A DNA stretch of 64,000 nt from Planctomycetota bacterium. GTDB lineage: Bacteria; Planctomycetota; Planctomycetia; Planctomycetales; Planctomycetaceae. Both the position numbers and the translations under genes were made by a program. The stretch covers positions 1-64,000 of the forward strand of contig VGZH01000013.1 in assembly GCA_016872645.1 (NCBI GenBank). Direction: 5' to 3'. The notes beneath the pieces are model-generated. The model searched no databases and had not been told where the DNA came from. It was given only the letters and a program-made list of their open reading frames with translations. Of this stretch, positions 20,160-28,931 are shown piece after piece. Position 1 is the first letter of the stretch, and each line of letters starts with the position of its first letter.

Positions 20160-20227
20160 GATTTTGTCAAGCTAAAAAGTCATCCGCGGAGTTGCAATCA
20201 CGGACGTCCAAGTCGCCGTCATCGCTC

Positions 20228-20255
20228 CGCGTGACGAGCCTTTTAGGCTCACGCG
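20228..20255. repeat. Small hairpin between the kinase and TPR genes
   Basis: CGCGTGA...GCC pairs with GGC-TCACGCG around a TTTTA loop, with a 3-base bulge on the left side. It lies between divergent genes, so it is not a terminator for either; a REP-like element or a regulatory site is possible. Confidence 0.4.
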
Positions 20256-20433
20256 TTCGCTTTTGGAGAGACAGCGGGGCGGGCAAAAGCCGATGGCGGA
20301 AGACTCCTCACGCGGAGCGGTGATGGGAACTTTTGTTGGACCATATGGCCGGTTCTTGCGATTGGTTTTCGGGAGACGTACTCTTCGGCTGATCTCGGGG
20401 ATGTCTGTGCGAGGGATCGAAACGGGAGTTGCC

Positions 20434-23400
20434 ATGAGGCTGCGTGGGTTATGGATGATGGTCGTGGGAGCCGGACTCGTGCTGAGTCTCGGTGGGCGCG
20501 GTCACGCCGCTGAACCGATGCGCGAGTTCCTCGACGGGCTGCGGGGGCGACAGCATTACGACTGGGCGATGCTGTATTTGGATCAGTTGCAAGAACGCGC
20601 TGATCTGCCGGCCGAATTGAAGGCAATCATCCCTTACGAACGAGCGATGACGCTCAGCGAGTCGGCCAAGTATTCGGTCAGCCCGGAGACTCAGCAGCGA
20701 CAGCTCGATCAGGCGCTGGGGTTCCTTGAGCAGTTCGCCAAGGACAGTCCGCAGCATCCGCTGGCGGCGACGGCGAACAGCACGCGGGCCAGCTTGCTGC
20801 TCAGCAAGGCTCGCGTGGACATCATGCAGGCCAAACTGCCGACGAATAAGGACAGCCGCGAGGAATTTCAGAACAAAGCTCGCGACCAAATCACGCTGGC
20901 TCGCGGCGTGTTTGACAAGGCGCACGATCAGTACAAGGCCGCTTGGGAGACGTTCCCCAAGTTCGTCGACAAGACGGCCGAGCCGGCGAAGTTCGAGGCT
21001 CGGCAACGGGCCGAGACCAACTACATGCGGGCTCAATTGGATGTCGCGCTGTGCGAGTTCGAAGAATCTCAGACCTACGACCCCAACACGTCGAATCGCG
21101 CGTTTCACCTGAAGAAAGCGGTCGAATTGTTTCGTGGCATCTTCTTGAAGTACCGCGCGACGGTCGGCGGCCTGCACGCGCAGATGTGGGAAGCCAAGTG
21201 CTATGAAGAGATGAACGATCCGCAACGAGCTCTTGGCATCTACGCCGAGTTGCTGACGCATCCGTCCGACGGCCTGAAGTCGTTGCAGGATCAAGTGCGG
21301 CATTTCCGGTTGATCTGCCTCAACCACGACCAGCGTCGCGAATACACGATGGCGATCTCCGAAGGAGAGGACTGGCTGAAAGGGGCCAAGCAAATCGAAC
21401 AACGGGGAGCGGCCGGGCAAGGGATCCGTTGGGAGATAGTCGTCGCGCTCGAAAAGCTGGCGGACAGTAGCGGCGCCGCGTCGACTGAGAAGGACAAGCT
21501 GTTGCGGCAGGCGATCACGCACTTGACGACGCTGTCGAAGTGGCCGGGAGCGTACCGCGACCTCGCGCAGCAGCGAGTCCGCGATCTCAACATGCGGGTG
21601 AAGGGAAAGGACGGCACCGGCGACCCCAAAGATTTTGATTCGGCCCTCACGCTCGGCCGCGACCTCGTGAAGCGGTCGGGCGAAAAAAAGACGCTGCTCG
21701 ATTCGGCGATCCAAAGCAAGCAACCGCGCGAGAGCATTGAGACGCTACGAGCCGACTTCAACGACTTGGTCAAAGATCAAATCCGCGTGCTGCGGCTCGC
21801 GCTCAGCCTGGCGGACAGATCGTCGCTGCGTACCGACGTGAACCAGGCTCGTTACTTGTTGGCCTATGGCTACTACTTGGCGGAGAAGCCCTATGAGGCA
21901 GCGGTCTGTGCCGAGGCGGTCGCATTCAATCCAACCAAAGACAAGCAAGACGAACAGACGGCACTCGATGCCGCGTACCTGGCGGTCGCCAGTTACATCA
22001 AAGGGATCAACCAGATCCCCAGCGAATTGAAGGCCCTGCGGGACGTCGACATGCGGTTGATGATTCGGTTGGCCGAGTTCATCACCTCCAAATGGCCGTC
22101 GCACTCGAAGGCCAACGAGACGCGGATGCTCGTCGGCCGCACGTTTGCACAGTCTGATCAACCAAAGATCGCCGCCGAGTGGTTCCAACGAGTACCCGAA
22201 ACAGCGGAGAACTTCCCGGAAGCTCAATGTGCCGCCGGACAGGCCCTGTGGCAGCAGTACCTGCTGGCGTCGATCGAAGAAGACGCCGCGCTGCGCGCGT
22301 CGGCAGACGAGTTGCCGAAATGGCGCGCCGACGCCCAGAAGTTGCTGACGAACGGCATCGACCGCCTGCAAAAGAAAATCCCCGAACAAACCAAGACACC
22401 CGATGACCTCGTCGCAGCGAAATCGGCTCTGGCCGAAATCCTGCTCAGCGCAGGGCAATATCAGCCAGCGTTGGACTTGCTCAGCAATGTGCCGCACAGC
22501 GTGCTGGTCGCGACCAACGTCGACGACCAAACACGTCGTCCGCCGAGCCCCAGCGTCCGCAGTGCGAAGTTCGCGTCGCACATTTATCAGTTGCTGCTGC
22601 GAGCTCGCGTCGGCTTGCAGCAATTGAACGAAGCTCGCGAAGTGATGGCCCAATTGGAACAGCTCGCCGAACACAGCGGCGGCGCCGACGCGGTCACGGC
22701 GGTTTATGTGCAGTTGGGCAAAGAGCTCGAAAAGGAACTCATCCGCTTGAAGGGAGCCGGAGACAAGGCACGGTTCAACGAAGTCCGCAAATCGTTTGAG
22801 CAATTCCTCGACGGCCTGTACCAGCGCGAGGACCAGAACCTGTCGTCGCTGACCTGGATCGCTGAAACGTACTACGGTCTGGCCCAGTCGTCCCTCGACA
22901 ACGCTGACGAGTCGAAGACTTATTTCGAGCGTGCGGCTTCGACCTATTTGTCGATCCTCGACCGTGCTAAGAAAGAGAAGGCGTTCAGCGACAAAGACCG
23001 CATCGCTGGCATCCGATTGCGACTCGCCAACTGCAAACGCCGACAAGGTGACTTCGACGAAGCCGAAAAACTGCTTCGAGTCCTGATCGCCGAGCGTCCG
23101 CGCGCGGCTGACGTGCAATTCGAGATGGCCTACGTCTGGTTCGACCAGGGCAAAGCGGGAAAAACGGAGTTTCTCAAAAAATCCGTCGAGGGTGAGAAAA
23201 GAGGCCAACAAGGAGAAGTCTGGGGCTGGACGGAACTCAGCACGCGACTGCAACGACTGGTCGCCGACGGGCGGCCGGAGACTCGCGACCGGTACGGGGA
23301 CAAGCTCTATGAGGCTTGGTACAACACGTCGCTCTGCCGACAAAAGTTGGGTCAAGCGCAGCCCACAACGGCGAAGAAGCAGGCGGAACTGGAAATCGCC

Positions 23401-23934
23401 AAGAGCATTGTGCAGACCTTCGTCCGCATTTCGGTCGATATCCCGGACGACTGGTGGAAAAAGTTCGATCGGCTGTACCGCCAGATTCAATCAGACTTGG
23501 GGCAGTCTCCCAACCCGCTGGAACGCCCGACCACGATCGTTCTGGCCAGTGCGCCGGACAAGAACAAACCTCGCGTCGACGAGACCAACGAAACAACCAC
23601 CAAAACCGCTGCCGAAAAAACGACCGCCAAGAAGGATTCCGAAGCCGCAACGCACAAGTCTGGTAGCGGTACAACGTCGGTGGCCGTATTTTTACTGATC
23701 ATCGTCGGTGGCGGCGGAGCCTCTATTTGGATGATGATCAACAAAAAGTCACGCAAAAAATCGATCCGCTTGGCTCATGACATGAACGTCAGCAACGTGA
23801 CTTTTATGGCTGCCGATAACGACCTTTCGGGCGATCTCGATTTTGAAATCCCTGTGGTCGCTACTCTTCCCAAAGCTTCGTCGGCTAAAAAAGCAGGAAA
23901 TGCCAAAAAACCAAGCCGGCCGAAAGGCACATGA
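20434..23934 (+). CDS. Large exported TPR-type protein with C-terminal membrane anchor
   Basis: 1166 residues from ATG 20434, which has GGGAG at 20424-20428 five bases upstream and begins a clear signal peptide (core GLWMMVVGAGLVLSL, end HAAEP). The frame is open further up to 20263. Most of the protein is alpha-helical with repeated TPR-like segments (for example RALGIYAELL, ANCKRRQGDFDEAEKLLRVL). A Lys/Thr/Ala-rich linker precedes one membrane helix near the C-terminus (SVAVFLLIIVGGGGASIWMM) and a short basic tail. It heads a run TPR-TPR-exbB-exbD-exbD-mgsA and could be the periplasmic scaffold of ExbB/ExbD set C (inference). No enzymatic motif was recognised. Confidence 0.88.
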   Translation: MRLRGLWMMVVGAGLVLSLGGRGHAAEPMREFLDGLRGRQHYDWAMLYLDQLQERADLPAELKAIIPYERAMTLSESAKYSVSPETQQRQLDQALGFLEQFAKDSPQHPLAATANSTRASLLLSKARVDIMQAKLPTNKDSREEFQNKARDQITLARGVFDKAHDQYKAAWETFPKFVDKTAEPAKFEARQRAETNYMRAQLDVALCEFEESQTYDPNTSNRAFHLKKAVELFRGIFLKYRATVGGLHAQMWEAKCYEEMNDPQRALGIYAELLTHPSDGLKSLQDQVRHFRLICLNHDQRREYTMAISEGEDWLKGAKQIEQRGAAGQGIRWEIVVALEKLADSSGAASTEKDKLLRQAITHLTTLSKWPGAYRDLAQQRVRDLNMRVKGKDGTGDPKDFDSALTLGRDLVKRSGEKKTLLDSAIQSKQPRESIETLRADFNDLVKDQIRVLRLALSLADRSSLRTDVNQARYLLAYGYYLAEKPYEAAVCAEAVAFNPTKDKQDEQTALDAAYLAVASYIKGINQIPSELKALRDVDMRLMIRLAEFITSKWPSHSKANETRMLVGRTFAQSDQPKIAAEWFQRVPETAENFPEAQCAAGQALWQQYLLASIEEDAALRASADELPKWRADAQKLLTNGIDRLQKKIPEQTKTPDDLVAAKSALAEILLSAGQYQPALDLLSNVPHSVLVATNVDDQTRRPPSPSVRSAKFASHIYQLLLRARVGLQQLNEAREVMAQLEQLAEHSGGADAVTAVYVQLGKELEKELIRLKGAGDKARFNEVRKSFEQFLDGLYQREDQNLSSLTWIAETYYGLAQSSLDNADESKTYFERAASTYLSILDRAKKEKAFSDKDRIAGIRLRLANCKRRQGDFDEAEKLLRVLIAERPRAADVQFEMAYVWFDQGKAGKTEFLKKSVEGEKRGQQGEVWGWTELSTRLQRLVADGRPETRDRYGDKLYEAWYNTSLCRQKLGQAQPTTAKKQAELEIAKSIVQTFVRISVDIPDDWWKKFDRLYRQIQSDLGQSPNPLERPTTIVLASAPDKNKPRVDETNETTTKTAAEKTTAKKDSEAATHKSGSGTTSVAVFLLIIVGGGGASIWMMINKKSRKKSIRLAHDMNVSNVTFMAADNDLSGDLDFEIPVVATLPKASSAKKAGNAKKPSRPKGT

Positions 23935-23938
23935 ATTC

Positions 23939-23966
23939 TCGGATTTCCAATTCCCAACCCGATTCC
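23939..23966 (+). repeat. Possible heptanucleotide repeat, single arm
   Basis: Begins with TCGGATT followed by three diverged 7-base units, in the 46-base gap between the two TPR genes. The word TCGGATT is the same as at 28901-28928. Confidence 0.3.
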
Positions 23967-23980
23967 GCGGACCTCACACC

Positions 23981-25084
23981 ATGCACAAATTCCGAATCTT
24001 CACCGTTCTCACTGCGTCCGTCGCTCTGTCGGCCTCGCCACTGTGGGCCGTCGACACCATCAACGTCCGCAGCACCGGCAAGCCGGTTCAAGGGGAAATC
24101 ACAACCATCAACAAAACGGAAGTGACGATCAAGCCGCGCACCGGTGAAGCGCAGAAAATCCCCGCCAACGACATCGCCAGCATCAAGTGGGACAGCGAGC
24201 CCGCGAAACTCATGATCGCCAGAGGGGACGAGGAACGTGGCAACTACGAGAAGGCGCTCGACATCTACACGGAAGCCCACAAGGATGCGACCGGCAAGTT
24301 GAAGACTTACCTGGATTTCCTGATCGCTCGCACAATGGCCAAACAGGCGCTCGATGACGATTCGAAAATCGACGACGCCATCAAAAAGATGGAAGCCTAC
24401 CTCAAGGCCAGCGCCGATCACGTCGGCCACTACGAAGGCCAGAGTTTCATGGGCCAACTCTTCGGGGCGAAAGGGGATTACGCGAAAGCGCAGACCGCGT
24501 TTGAAGCATTGGGCAAAGCTCCGTGGAAGGATTACCAGATCGCGGCGAAGGTCGCCGTCGGCCGCATGCAACTCAAGCAAAACAACATTGACGGAGCCAC
24601 CAAGACCTTCGTCGAAGCAGCCTCCAGCAACGCCGAGTCCGCTTCTGAAAAAGCTCGTCGCGCGGAAGCGCTGGTCGGACAGGCCGCCTGTCTCATGAAG
24701 CAGTCGAAGCACGACGAGGCTCTCAAGCTGATCGATGAGGTTATTAAAGCCACCTCAACCGACGAGGCTGCAACGATGGCCTTCGCCTACGTCGTACAAG
24801 GGGACTGCTATCAGGCCCAGAACAAGACGAAGGACGCCGCGCTGGCGTATCTGCATGTCCCGGTGCTGTTCCCAAAAGAGAAAGCCGCACACGCCGAGGC
24901 GCTGTATCACCTCGCAAAAATCTCCGGCACGATCGGGCAACCGGATCGAGCCGCTGAAGCCCGAGATCAGTTGCTGGAGGACTTCCCGAAAAGCGAATGG
25001 GCCAAGAAGCTGCAAGCCGAGTCCGGCGCAGCCGCTCCCGCTGCGGCGGGTGCAGAAAAGACCAAAGAGAAAGAGAAAGAGTAA
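23981..25084 (+). CDS. Exported TPR protein
   Basis: 367 residues from ATG 23981, which begins a standard signal peptide ending LWAVD. Residues about 20-60 form a small beta domain (VRSTGKPVQGEITTINK...IPANDIASIKW) similar in style to the start of the 39334 gene. The remainder is TPR-like helices (RGNYEKALDIYTEAHK, GDYAKAQTAFEALGK, KHDEALKLIDEVIK), and the tail is Ala/Lys/Glu-rich. It sits 46 bases after the larger TPR protein and 83 bases before exbB. A periplasmic assembly role next to the ExbB/ExbD motor is inferred from position only. Confidence 0.88.
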   Translation: MHKFRIFTVLTASVALSASPLWAVDTINVRSTGKPVQGEITTINKTEVTIKPRTGEAQKIPANDIASIKWDSEPAKLMIARGDEERGNYEKALDIYTEAHKDATGKLKTYLDFLIARTMAKQALDDDSKIDDAIKKMEAYLKASADHVGHYEGQSFMGQLFGAKGDYAKAQTAFEALGKAPWKDYQIAAKVAVGRMQLKQNNIDGATKTFVEAASSNAESASEKARRAEALVGQAACLMKQSKHDEALKLIDEVIKATSTDEAATMAFAYVVQGDCYQAQNKTKDAALAYLHVPVLFPKEKAAHAEALYHLAKISGTIGQPDRAAEARDQLLEDFPKSEWAKKLQAESGAAAPAAAGAEKTKEKEKE

Positions 25085-25167
25085 CACGGGAAGAAGATCG
25101 TTGATCATTCGGACGGGCAGGAGTGCCGATCCTGCGGAGTTATTCGAGCAGCAGAATGGAGACCTCA

Positions 25168-26022
25168 ATGTCGCTGGATTGGCTTTCGCTCAGGATGACT
25201 CGCCCGTTCGGCTTCCTCGTGGTGTCGCTTTCGCTGACCGCTGGCCTGACTCATTTTGCATTGCCGGCATTTGCCTTTCAGAATACTGCCAATGAAGCGA
25301 TGCCTGACGCCGGACCGACAGCCGCTCAACCCGCCGCGCCCGATGGCAATCTCCCGGTGCCGAAGACTTTTCTGCAGTGGCTGATCGACGCCTCGGGACC
25401 ATTCGGAGCGTGCGTTTTCCTCGAGTCGTTCATCATGGTGTCGTTGATCATCATGTGCCTGCTGCAACTGCGCCGGTCAGTGTTCATGCCTCCGGAATTC
25501 TTGTCGGAGTTTGAAGGCAAGCTCACCTTGCACGACTACCAAGGAGCTTACAACCGCGCAAAGGAAGACGAGTCTTTGCTGGCTCGGCTGATCGTGGTGG
25601 GGATGACCAAACTGCAAAAAGGCCAGGATGAGGCGATCATCGCGATGGGCGAACTGGGTGAGGACGAAAACATGTCCCTCGAACATCGCCTGAGCTGGTT
25701 GGCTCTGATCGCCACCACCGCACCGATGTTCGGATTGCTCGGCACCGTGCAGGGCATGGTGCAAGCGTTCGACGAAATCGCGACGTCGAGTGCGACTCCC
25801 AAGCCGTCGGAGCTGGCCGAAGGGATTCAACTCGCATTGGTCACGACGCTAGAGGGACTCATCGTCGCGATCCCGGCGATGATCGCCTACAGCTTGCTGC
25901 GGAATCATCTGATTCGCTTGATGTTTGATGTCGGCCACTTGGCCGAAGACCTGCTCAAACGGATTCAAGCTCGGCCAGTGGTCGCTGCTCCTCTGCCTTC
26001 AGCCCCCGGCGTTCAGCCATGA
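25168..26022 (+). CDS. ExbB/TolQ-family proton channel, set C
   Basis: 284 residues with a signal peptide (core GFLVVSLSLTAGL, end PAFAFQ), an Ala/Pro linker, a first membrane helix (FGACVFLESFIMVSLIIMCLL) and the core WLALIATTAPMFGLLGTVQGMVQAF plus LALVTTLEGLIVAIPAMIAY. The GLLGTVxGM and TTLEGLIVAIPA motifs are standard for ExbB/TolQ. Start alternatives are ATG 25156 and 25123; ATG 25168 is preferred because GGAG sits six bases upstream. It overlaps the following exbD at ATGA, so translation is coupled. Confidence 0.93.
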   Translation: MSLDWLSLRMTRPFGFLVVSLSLTAGLTHFALPAFAFQNTANEAMPDAGPTAAQPAAPDGNLPVPKTFLQWLIDASGPFGACVFLESFIMVSLIIMCLLQLRRSVFMPPEFLSEFEGKLTLHDYQGAYNRAKEDESLLARLIVVGMTKLQKGQDEAIIAMGELGEDENMSLEHRLSWLALIATTAPMFGLLGTVQGMVQAFDEIATSSATPKPSELAEGIQLALVTTLEGLIVAIPAMIAYSLLRNHLIRLMFDVGHLAEDLLKRIQARPVVAAPLPSAPGVQP

Positions 26023-26489
26023 AATTTCGATCGCCCCCCATGCCGTCGGCAGAAATGGACATGACGCCGATGATGGATCTCACGTTCCAGCTCATCAGCT
26101 TTTTCATGATGGTCACGAACTTTGACCAGACCCAGATCGACGAGCGTGTGCGACTGCCGACCGATGCGCTCGCCAAGCCGCCAGAGGTCCGGGTTGAGCA
26201 TCAATTGGTCGTGAACATCGGGTACAAGCGAGCCAAAGACGGCACGCGGCTTGATCCTCAACCCTTTGTCTTTCTGCAAGGCGAGGAGCTGCGCATCCCC
26301 GAATATCGGTCCCGGCTGCAACAAGAGGCTCGCATCTACCAGGCGAAAGAGGTCAACCTGAACGACGTCACGGTTGTCGTCCGTGCGGACTCGGATGTCC
26401 CGACCGGCAACGTGCAGGAATTCATCAAGATGTCGCAGGACGCCAAGTTCGAGAAGTTCACACTGAGAGCACAGCAGCCGATCGACTGA
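26019..26489 (+). CDS. ExbD/TolR-family protein, set C copy 1
   Basis: 156 residues starting in the ATGA overlap with exbB. The segment MDMTPMMDLTFQLISFFMMV keeps the conserved Asp. The periplasmic domain is followed by VVRADSDVPTGNVQEFIKMSQDA, the usual RAD block. Like set A copy 1 it lacks the Pro-rich stretch after the membrane helix. It is translationally coupled to its ExbB, the clearest motor pair in the window. Confidence 0.93.
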   Translation: MKFRSPPMPSAEMDMTPMMDLTFQLISFFMMVTNFDQTQIDERVRLPTDALAKPPEVRVEHQLVVNIGYKRAKDGTRLDPQPFVFLQGEELRIPEYRSRLQQEARIYQAKEVNLNDVTVVVRADSDVPTGNVQEFIKMSQDAKFEKFTLRAQQPID

Positions 26490-26594
26490 CGCGTTCGTTC
26501 AATTAGCCCGACACGCAAGCGCGGGGTTTACTCAGTCATGGAATCAGCCACTCGCTAGCGCGTCGTGCTGGAATTAAGTCGAGCTCAGTTCCCC

Positions 26595-27089
26595 ATGAAG
26601 ATCAAACAGCAAGCACCCGCGAGCCTTCAGCAGCAAACGACGCCGTTGATCGACGTCACGTTTCAACTGCTGACGTTCTTCATGTTCACGCTGCGGATTG
26701 TCGGGCCGGAAGGTGACTTCAACATCAATATGCCGCCGCCCGGTGCGGGTGCGGCGAAGTCCGAAATCCTGCCAGACATAAAAGTCCAATTGCTGGCTGA
26801 CGTGAACGGGAACCTCGCCAGCTTGAAGCTCGGCGAACGGCAACTCGGCATCGGGCCGGGGGCGTATCAACTGCTTAACGCCGAAATCCTCAAGCTGGTC
26901 GGCGGAGCCAACGCCGCGCGCAGTACGGACATCGAGATTGAAATCGACGCCGACTACAACCTGCACTTCGACAATGTCGTCAAGGCCATCGGAGCCTGTA
27001 CCGGGCGACTCGGCCCCGACGGCAAGACGATCATCCGCTACGTCGAAAAGATCAAATTCGCCCCGCCGAAAGCCAACCCGGATGCCTGA
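26595..27089 (+). CDS. ExbD/TolR-family protein, set C copy 2
   Basis: 164 residues from ATG 26595 (frame open to 26565). The segment TTPLIDVTFQLLTFFMFTL has the conserved Asp. As in set A copy 2, the membrane helix is soon followed by MPPPGAGA and the domain is longer, with a Gly-rich middle. The last 8 bases overlap the likely mgsA start. The recurrence of one short and one long (MPPP-type) ExbD per ExbB in sets A and C is a noteworthy regularity. Confidence 0.9.
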   Translation: MKIKQQAPASLQQQTTPLIDVTFQLLTFFMFTLRIVGPEGDFNINMPPPGAGAAKSEILPDIKVQLLADVNGNLASLKLGERQLGIGPGAYQLLNAEILKLVGGANAARSTDIEIEIDADYNLHFDNVVKAIGACTGRLGPDGKTIIRYVEKIKFAPPKANPDA

Positions 27090-27468
27090 CGCCATGATCG
27101 CACTTATCGCTCACGATCAGAAAAAAGCCGCGATGTTGGAGTTCGTTCGCCAGCATGTGGACTTCTTCCGTCGCCAAAAGCTTGTCGCAACGGGCAACAC
27201 AGGCAAGCTGCTGGCAGAGCAACTCGGCCTGGACATCGCACGAGTCACTCACGGCCCCAACGGGGGCGACTTGATCATCGGCGGTCGAGTCGCTGAGGGA
27301 CACATCGAAGCGGTGCTCTTTTTTCGCGACCCGCTGACCGCTCAGCCGCACGAGCCAGACGTTTCGGCGTTGATGCGAGTCTGCGACGTCCATTCGATCC
27401 CACTCGCGACGAATCAAGCCACGGCCGAGGCGGTCGTCCGATTGTTCTCGGAACGCACCAGTACTTGA
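27082..27468 (+). CDS. mgsA: Methylglyoxal synthase (MgsA)
   Basis: Converts dihydroxyacetone phosphate to methylglyoxal and phosphate, a bypass of lower glycolysis that releases phosphate. The 128 residues carry all family catalytic positions: D12 in AHDQKK, the phosphate-binding ATGNTG at 36-41, D63 in GPNGGDLIIGG, D83 in FRDPL, and H90 and D93 in PHEPDV (equivalent to E. coli D20, D71, D91, H98, D101). Start at ATG 27082 (overlapping the exbD stop) or 27094. It is slightly shorter than the E. coli enzyme. The 3' end overlaps the convergent ftsW-type gene by 55 bases. Its place behind an exbD is unusual. Confidence 0.93.
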   Translation: MPDAMIALIAHDQKKAAMLEFVRQHVDFFRRQKLVATGNTGKLLAEQLGLDIARVTHGPNGGDLIIGGRVAEGHIEAVLFFRDPLTAQPHEPDVSALMRVCDVHSIPLATNQATAEAVVRLFSERTST

Positions 27469-28562
27469 TCGCGAACGACCATCGACTCACCGGGAGACAT
27501 CTTCGACAAGCTCACTACGATGCCGATCGACACCAAGCTGATGACCAAGTTGCTGCCACCGTAGCTGAGCAACGGGTGCGAAATCCCTTTCGTCGGCATC
27601 ATCGAGGTCACGACAGCGACGTTCATTACCGCCTGCAAAACCATCTGGCCGAGTAACGTGACTCCGACAAGGTATTCGAAGCTGCGGCGCTCGTGATGGC
27701 GGAAAAGAGTCATGCCGGTGACGAAAAAGCCCGCCCACAACAGTACAAGCCCCAGTGACCCGACCAGTCCGAGTTCTTCGCCTACGACCGCGAAGACGAA
27801 GTCGGTGTTTGCCTCCGGCAGATAGCTCAGTTTCTGCCATCCCTTACCGATGCCGACTCCCATTAAGCCTCCAGAACCGAACGACAGCAGCGACTGCTTG
27901 ACTTGGTAGGAAGCTTGATCGATGTCGGACCACGCGGCCGCGAAGTCTGTGATCCGTTTCCACTGGTACGGCTTGAGCGTCATTGCCACGATCGCGGCCG
28001 GGATCATTCCCAGAGCAAAGTTCCGGATCGGCCAACCGCCGAGGAACAGCAGCAGGCCGCTCGACATCGCAAGAAATGCAGCGGTGCCCAGATCCGGTTC
28101 CTTTAAAACCAGCGGCAGCACCATCGCGATTGGCAAAATGAACGGGATCGTTCCGGCGATCGGGCGTCGCAACTTCTCTTGCCGCTTGACGAGCATCGCT
28201 CCCAGCAACAACGGTAGCGTTATCTTCGCCAGCTCCGAGGGCTGCATCTGAAACGGGCCGAATCGAATCCAGCGTTGCGAGTCGTTGATCCGCGTGCCGA
28301 TTCCCGGAATCAGCACCGCGATCAGCAGTGTGACGCTTCCACCGAACAGCCACGGTGCGGACACTTTCCAAAACCGCGACGGCAGCAGCGAACACAGACT
28401 GGCGGCGATCACCCCCAAGATCAGATGGATCGCGTGACGTGACAGGTAAACCTGCTCGAACTCTGTCGGCCACGAGGTGACACTGGCACTATGGACCATC
28501 AGCACGCCGAAGCCCAGTAGCACGCACACGAGCGTCAGAAACAGATTGCGATCAGAGTTCAC
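27414..28562 (-). CDS. FtsW/RodA/SpoVE-family protein (SEDS peptidoglycan polymerase type)
   Basis: About 382 residues from GTG 28562; the frame is open to 28640. There are around ten membrane segments with SEDS hallmarks: GTRINDSQRWIRFGPFQMQPSELAKI, LKEPDLGTA, and the C-terminal block PTKGISHPLLSYGGSN. SEDS proteins polymerise glycan strands from lipid II at the inner membrane, usually with a class B PBP. FtsW type is likelier than RodA from the GPFQMQPSE and KGISHPLLSYGG wording, but I cannot separate them with certainty. Planctomycetes lack FtsZ yet make peptidoglycan, so an FtsW-type protein alone here is of interest. No pbp or mur gene is adjacent. Confidence 0.9.
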   Translation of the reverse strand: MNSDRNLFLTLVCVLLGFGVLMVHSASVTSWPTEFEQVYLSRHAIHLILGVIAASLCSLLPSRFWKVSAPWLFGGSVTLLIAVLIPGIGTRINDSQRWIRFGPFQMQPSELAKITLPLLLGAMLVKRQEKLRRPIAGTIPFILPIAMVLPLVLKEPDLGTAAFLAMSSGLLLFLGGWPIRNFALGMIPAAIVAMTLKPYQWKRITDFAAAWSDIDQASYQVKQSLLSFGSGGLMGVGIGKGWQKLSYLPEANTDFVFAVVGEELGLVGSLGLVLLWAGFFVTGMTLFRHHERRSFEYLVGVTLLGQMVLQAVMNVAVVTSMMPTKGISHPLLSYGGSNLVISLVSIGIVVSLSKMSPGESMVVRDQVLVRSENNRTTASAVA

Positions 28563-28626
28563 AACAGCCTCAGCACGAGTACTTCGTCGCCTTGTTCGCC
28601 AGAAGGTGGGACTGACGGGCGAACAC

Positions 28627-28646
28627 CCACGTTCTGGCAAACGTGG
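28627..28646. repeat. Small hairpin upstream of the vWA cluster
   Basis: CCACGTT (28627-28633) pairs perfectly with AACGTGG (28640-28646) around a 6-base loop. It lies in the 369-base gap between divergent ftsW-type and vWA genes. A REP-like dispersed element or a regulatory site; no gene is seen in the rest of the gap. Confidence 0.45.
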
Positions 28647-28900
28647 CTACCCGCTCAATCGGCCCGGCCGAACGAATGTCTCGACACCTTATCCCGTGCG
28701 CTGGACTATGAGGGCGAGAACTTCGTCCGAGTGCGACGCAGCCACAAAGTGAATCGAGCGTTACCGGCTGAGTTTGCCCGACCGGCACAGGACGAATGCA
28801 CGGAGTTGCCAGTTTGCTCGGCGAAATCGTGGCCGGTGGCGGGCGTTTGCGGCGGGTGTGCAACCTGATTACTGTTCCGCCTGCGTTGCTCATTGACGTC

Positions 28901-28928
28901 TCGGATTTCGTGTCTCGGATTTCGCATC
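28901..28928 (+). repeat. Heptanucleotide repeat, single arm, at the start of the vWA gene
   Basis: Four 7-base units: TCGGATT, TCGTGTC, TCGGATT, TCGCATC, ending four bases before the chosen start ATG 28932. The upstream in-frame extension to 28893 would translate it. Confidence 0.5.
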
Positions 28929-28931
28929 CTT

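Noticed and set aside
21745-23490. Minus-strand open frame of 581 codons
   Set aside because: Fully inside the TPR gene in the opposite frame; composition is that of a GC-rich shadow and no family is recognisable.
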